From: CAVRUD01 sp963849635
Lineage (GTDB): Bacteria > Chloroflexota > Chloroflexia > Thermomicrobiales > UBA6265
Direction: 5' to 3'
DNA: 64,000 nt
Assembly: GCA_963849635.1 (NCBI GenBank)
Contig: CAWKIA010000038.1
Span: 131,511 to 195,510 of the forward strand
The notes beneath the pieces were generated by a model. The model saw only the letters and a program-made list of their open reading frames with translations. It was not told where the DNA came from and searched no databases. Positions 61,425-64,000 of the stretch are shown one piece after another. Both the position numbers and the translations under genes were made by a program. Each line of letters starts with the position of its first letter. Positions within the stretch are counted from its first letter, which is position 1.

Positions 61425-63965
61425 CCCAGTACGGGTGTGACGTCAATGTCATGCTTGGGCACTTGGAGAAACGAAGATGATGTCCGTCGTTGATGTGGAC
61501 CGGCGGGTTCGACGGCTCACCGCGTTGCCCACGTGAAGCTCCGTACGGCTCGACATTGTGAGATGAGCCGGACGTGACCTCGTCCTGGTCTGCCGGCTCA
61601 CGTCGACGGTCGCCGTTGTCGCATCACACTCGCGCCAACGAACGACAATCCTCCAGGATGCCGTGGAAACGTGCGACGCACAGGGCTGGATCCAGATTAT
61701 CCGGAAACCATGAGATGAGCGTCGGGCTTTCACCGGCCTGGACGAGGGTTCATGGCCAGGTCGCTTCCGCTGAAGCGTTCGCCGACCGTGTTGCGCATAT
61801 CCCGCGCAACGGCGCGGCCAATCTATCATTATGAGCTGGCTACCGCGTCGGCAGCCCCGTCCAGCCCCGCAGCGAGGTCGAAATGTCGTCGAAATTCGCG
61901 CCCTCGGCCGGATTTGGACTGCTAGCTGGCCATAGCTGGGTTTGAGCAAGCCCTCGCCGAGACGGGCGGATGCTCCTGCGGCTGGATCGCCTAGAGGCGA
62001 TGCACAACCGGGGCGGGAACTACGCGCATTACCGAGGTAGGGGGAGGCGTTGCGTTGGAAGCGTCGCTGGACAACTGGGTTAATAATTTCACACTGATAA
62101 GGCATCAGGTGGCCACAACTACCTGGTCCAGTATGACGAGCTACTCACGCTCGATGCGCGAGGAACACATCTCATGATCGTATCTGGTGTTGCTTCGGAG
62201 TCATCCATCCGTACGCGGACCAGCACTTCCGGGCTGCGCGGATCGTCGGTGTCGACGTCAACCCGATCGATATGAGCGATTTTCCCCATTCACCTTTTTG
62301 ACCGGCAACGAAGTGATCCATCTTTCTACACGACCTGTTGCAAAGGTTCGATTTCGGCTCGTCATAAGACGATGGCGACCATCTTTGGGCGCACCAAATA
62401 TTCCAATGTTTCAGATCATCTTCCCATTTCTCGCGCCCGGAGTATATACATCTGCGAAGATATCTCATAGAAGTTTTCTGCTGGTGAGTACGCCGTTGTT
62501 TGCCAGGGAGGAGCGAAGGAGTGCTGCTGCGTATTTTCCGCGTCTGGCGCCATATGTTGCGGCGGCTGAACAAGACGTCGTGAATGACACCGAAGATCCG
62601 CTGATGCACGTCATTGTGAAGAAGATTCGTGGCATAACGTTCATTCCGCACTGTGTAATTATCAGGTGCTAAGAGCGTCTTACAACCGGTTGATAGCGTC
62701 CCACCCAGGTCAGGAGGGCGCCGCCGAGGTGGAGGAAGGCTTGGTGGATGTCGCTGGTCACGTCCGCCGTATGAAGTTGCTGGACGGCGGCGTCGGTACA
62801 GGCTGTCGCACAGACCGAAGATCACCAGCTCACGCAGTTAGTCCCACCAGGTCGCGGCGGTGCCCCAGTAAGGGTGGCTACTCTCGATTTTGTCCTTCAG
62901 TAGTAGGCGAAATGATCCTGTGAATGAGCGCCGTGATTGATGTGTACGGCCGGCTCAGTGCTGCTTCGAGACGCCCATTTTCTCCGATTCGGCTCTAGAC
63001 CGACTTCTCCCAGGAGCGCTTTAGATATGCACGACGTGAAGTGCTCGATCGCGGCGGGCAGCTTCATCGTGAGCTGAAGAGGGGATCGGCGCGGTGGCTA
63101 TTGGGTTGTTATTCCTTCTCCGCATATACTGATGTAGTTCGTGTTCAGGAGCACGTCCTCGGAGAATGGCTCATGTCTGATACCTTTCTGGGTACAAGAC
63201 AGGACGTCGTGCTCTAGGAATAAGCATGTACTCTGTACGGCCCAACTTCTTGAGCGGCGTGGAGCAACTTGAGGATTTGGAGCGTCATGGTGAGGTGGGC
63301 AGGCACGTGGTAGTACCAGCTCAGCTCGGGGAAGGGGTTGCCCGAGATGGGGAACCAGGGGCACGTCAGGATGTCGACGTCTTGCCTTCCGCCAGCTGCG
63401 TCAGGACGCGTTCCAGAGCATGGGGGCACCGCGTTGTTGCGTACATCTGGAATGTCTTCGTTCCGCCGAGCGGGAGGATTACGACGCTGCGCTCGGCAGC
63501 CTCGTGCAGGCGGGTCCAGATCTTCTCCGGGGAGTTCATACGAAAAGTGCAGGGTCTTGACGCTGTTTGGCGCCGGATCGATCGAGAACAGGTCATTGGT
63601 CACGGGTTATGTCGAGTCGCCCGTTTCGAACGAGCGCCTGGAGTTGCGGGGGCGCGACATCCACGACCTTATCGCCGCTGCCGGACGCCGCTTCCGCGAT
63701 CCCTCACGCTTGCTTCCCCTCACTCCCACCACGCTGGTGGCTGTGCCCCAGTACGGATGGGGTGGGGTTCCATGTCGTGTTTGGGGTAGATGGTGAAGTG
63801 GGACGTGAAATGACGGCCGTGGTTGATGTGGACCGGAAGGGCTGACGGCTCGCCGCGTCAGCCCATGTGTGGTTTCCGTACGGCTCACGTTGATGCTGCC
63901 GTGCAGGAGCGCTTCGGGAAACACGGGCCGTGAAGTGCTCGATCGCTGCAGGCATGGGGCGCATC
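61425..63965 (-). repeat. Three diverged copies of a coding-like repeat
   Basis: Copies lie at about 61425-61553, 62862-63060 and 63746-63965. On the minus strand all share the frame VHINHG-HF...F..YPKHD-E.HPYWG.A, and share GAGCCGTACGGA and CACCCGTACTGGGG-like strings on one or other side. Copies 2 and 3 also share GAAGTGCTCGATCGC before the repeat. The consensus peptide is unknown to me. The copies differ by many indels and substitutions. Confidence 0.55.
63214..63603 (-). pseudogene. Creatininase-like amidohydrolase remnant
   Basis: Joined frames read MTNDLFSIDPAPNSVKTLHF, then WTRLHEAAERSVVILPLGGT, CPHALERVLTQLAEGK, and DVDILTCPWFPISGNPFPEL then SWYYHVPAHLTMTLQILKLL. VVILPLGGT and DILTxPxxPxSxNPxPEL followed by an LTxxTLxxLL helix parallel the creatininase fold (VLLPVGSTEQHG, then DVLVLPPLPYG and PGTISLS). 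Catalytic metal ligands (E, H, D) are not all identifiable. Two or more indels break it. The assignment is tentative. Confidence 0.35.
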
Positions 63966-64000
63966 GCGAAGTTGGTGGAGGGAGGCGGGCAGTCGGTGGA

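Larger units (their letters stand above)
61377..64000. other. Poorly readable region with repeats, no intact gene
   Basis: About 2.6 kb in which no frame is kept for more than about 200 bases. Segments from 62200 to 62700 are more AT-rich than the rest. A repeated sequence occurs three times (separate entry), and a creatininase-like remnant lies at 63214-63603. The window ends inside this zone. Confidence 0.5.

Noticed and set aside
62172..62825. 217-codon minus-strand gene near the window end
   Set aside because: Its sequence has no recognisable motif, is rich in Arg/Ser and overlaps the repeat zone; coding is not supported.

Overview
The window is high-GC bacterial DNA that reads best as a member of the Chloroflexota close to the Thermomicrobia/Sphaerobacter group. 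The clues are inferred from gene content and were not tested by a search: deazaflavin (F420)-type flavin enzymes, several LuxR-family ATPase regulators, MEDS and DUF5996/DUF6510 proteins, a monoderm-type LPNTG sorting signal, and secreted proteins opening with an FDxLxRxL...SRR leader. A high-GC actinobacterium is the main alternative. I see no rRNA, tRNA, CRISPR array, transposase or phage module.

Sequence quality is uneven. Clean stretches (about 14-30 kb, 47.5-54 kb) alternate with stretches where obvious single genes jump frame every few hundred bases (about 6-14 kb, 31-41 kb, 54-64 kb). Most broken genes are therefore probably intact genes with base-calling indels. I give the full inferred span and say where the frame moves.

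Layout. 0-14 kb, almost all minus strand: three epoxide hydrolase paralogues, an alpha/beta hydrolase, a MEDS + GAF-LuxR sensor pair, a redox operon (sulfite-oxidase-like molybdoprotein, ferredoxin-reductase-like flavoprotein, DUF6510, DUF5996, UBP zinc finger, membrane protein), YceI, a quinone-oxidoreductase-type dehydrogenase and a Na/Ca-exchanger fragment. 14-21.5 kb: a 1053-residue LuxR ATPase regulator, then a multi-PAS histidine kinase with a single-domain receiver and a FixJ-type regulator. 21.7-30.3 kb: DUF3303, a PstS remnant, a universal stress protein, a zinc metallopeptidase, a Gly-rich protein, an LPNTG surface protein, an orphan HisKA domain, repeats, a VOC protein and a possible uracil-DNA-glycosylase-like protein. 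30.5-33.4 kb: a GH78 alpha-L-rhamnosidase. 33.8-37.4 kb: wrecked LuxR/ATPase sequence around a VOC domain. 37.4-44 kb: SnoaL/cupin protein, membrane proteins, GNAT, DUF2207 and a cupredoxin-like secreted protein. 44.3-45.3 kb: two paralogous small Cys-rich peptides with twin-arginine leaders, the most novel-looking item. 45.6-54.2 kb: SRPBCC, hydrolase, an ArsR-AHSA1 operon with a clear promoter and operator, truncated SDR, GNAT, F420/FMN enzymes, HxlR, a Cys-rich secreted protein and an epimerase. 54.3-59.2 kb: a thrombospondin-3-repeat protein and two tandem duplicated, TTG-started, Thr-repeat surface proteins. 59.5-61.4 kb: two glycosyltransferase-like genes. 61.4-64 kb: badly corrupted sequence with a three-copy repeat and a creatininase-like remnant.

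Common themes are signal sensing (PAS, GAF, MEDS, LuxR), small-molecule detoxification and redox chemistry (epoxide hydrolases, F420 enzymes, VOC, molybdoenzyme), and a large set of exported, Cys-, Thr- or Gly-rich proteins.
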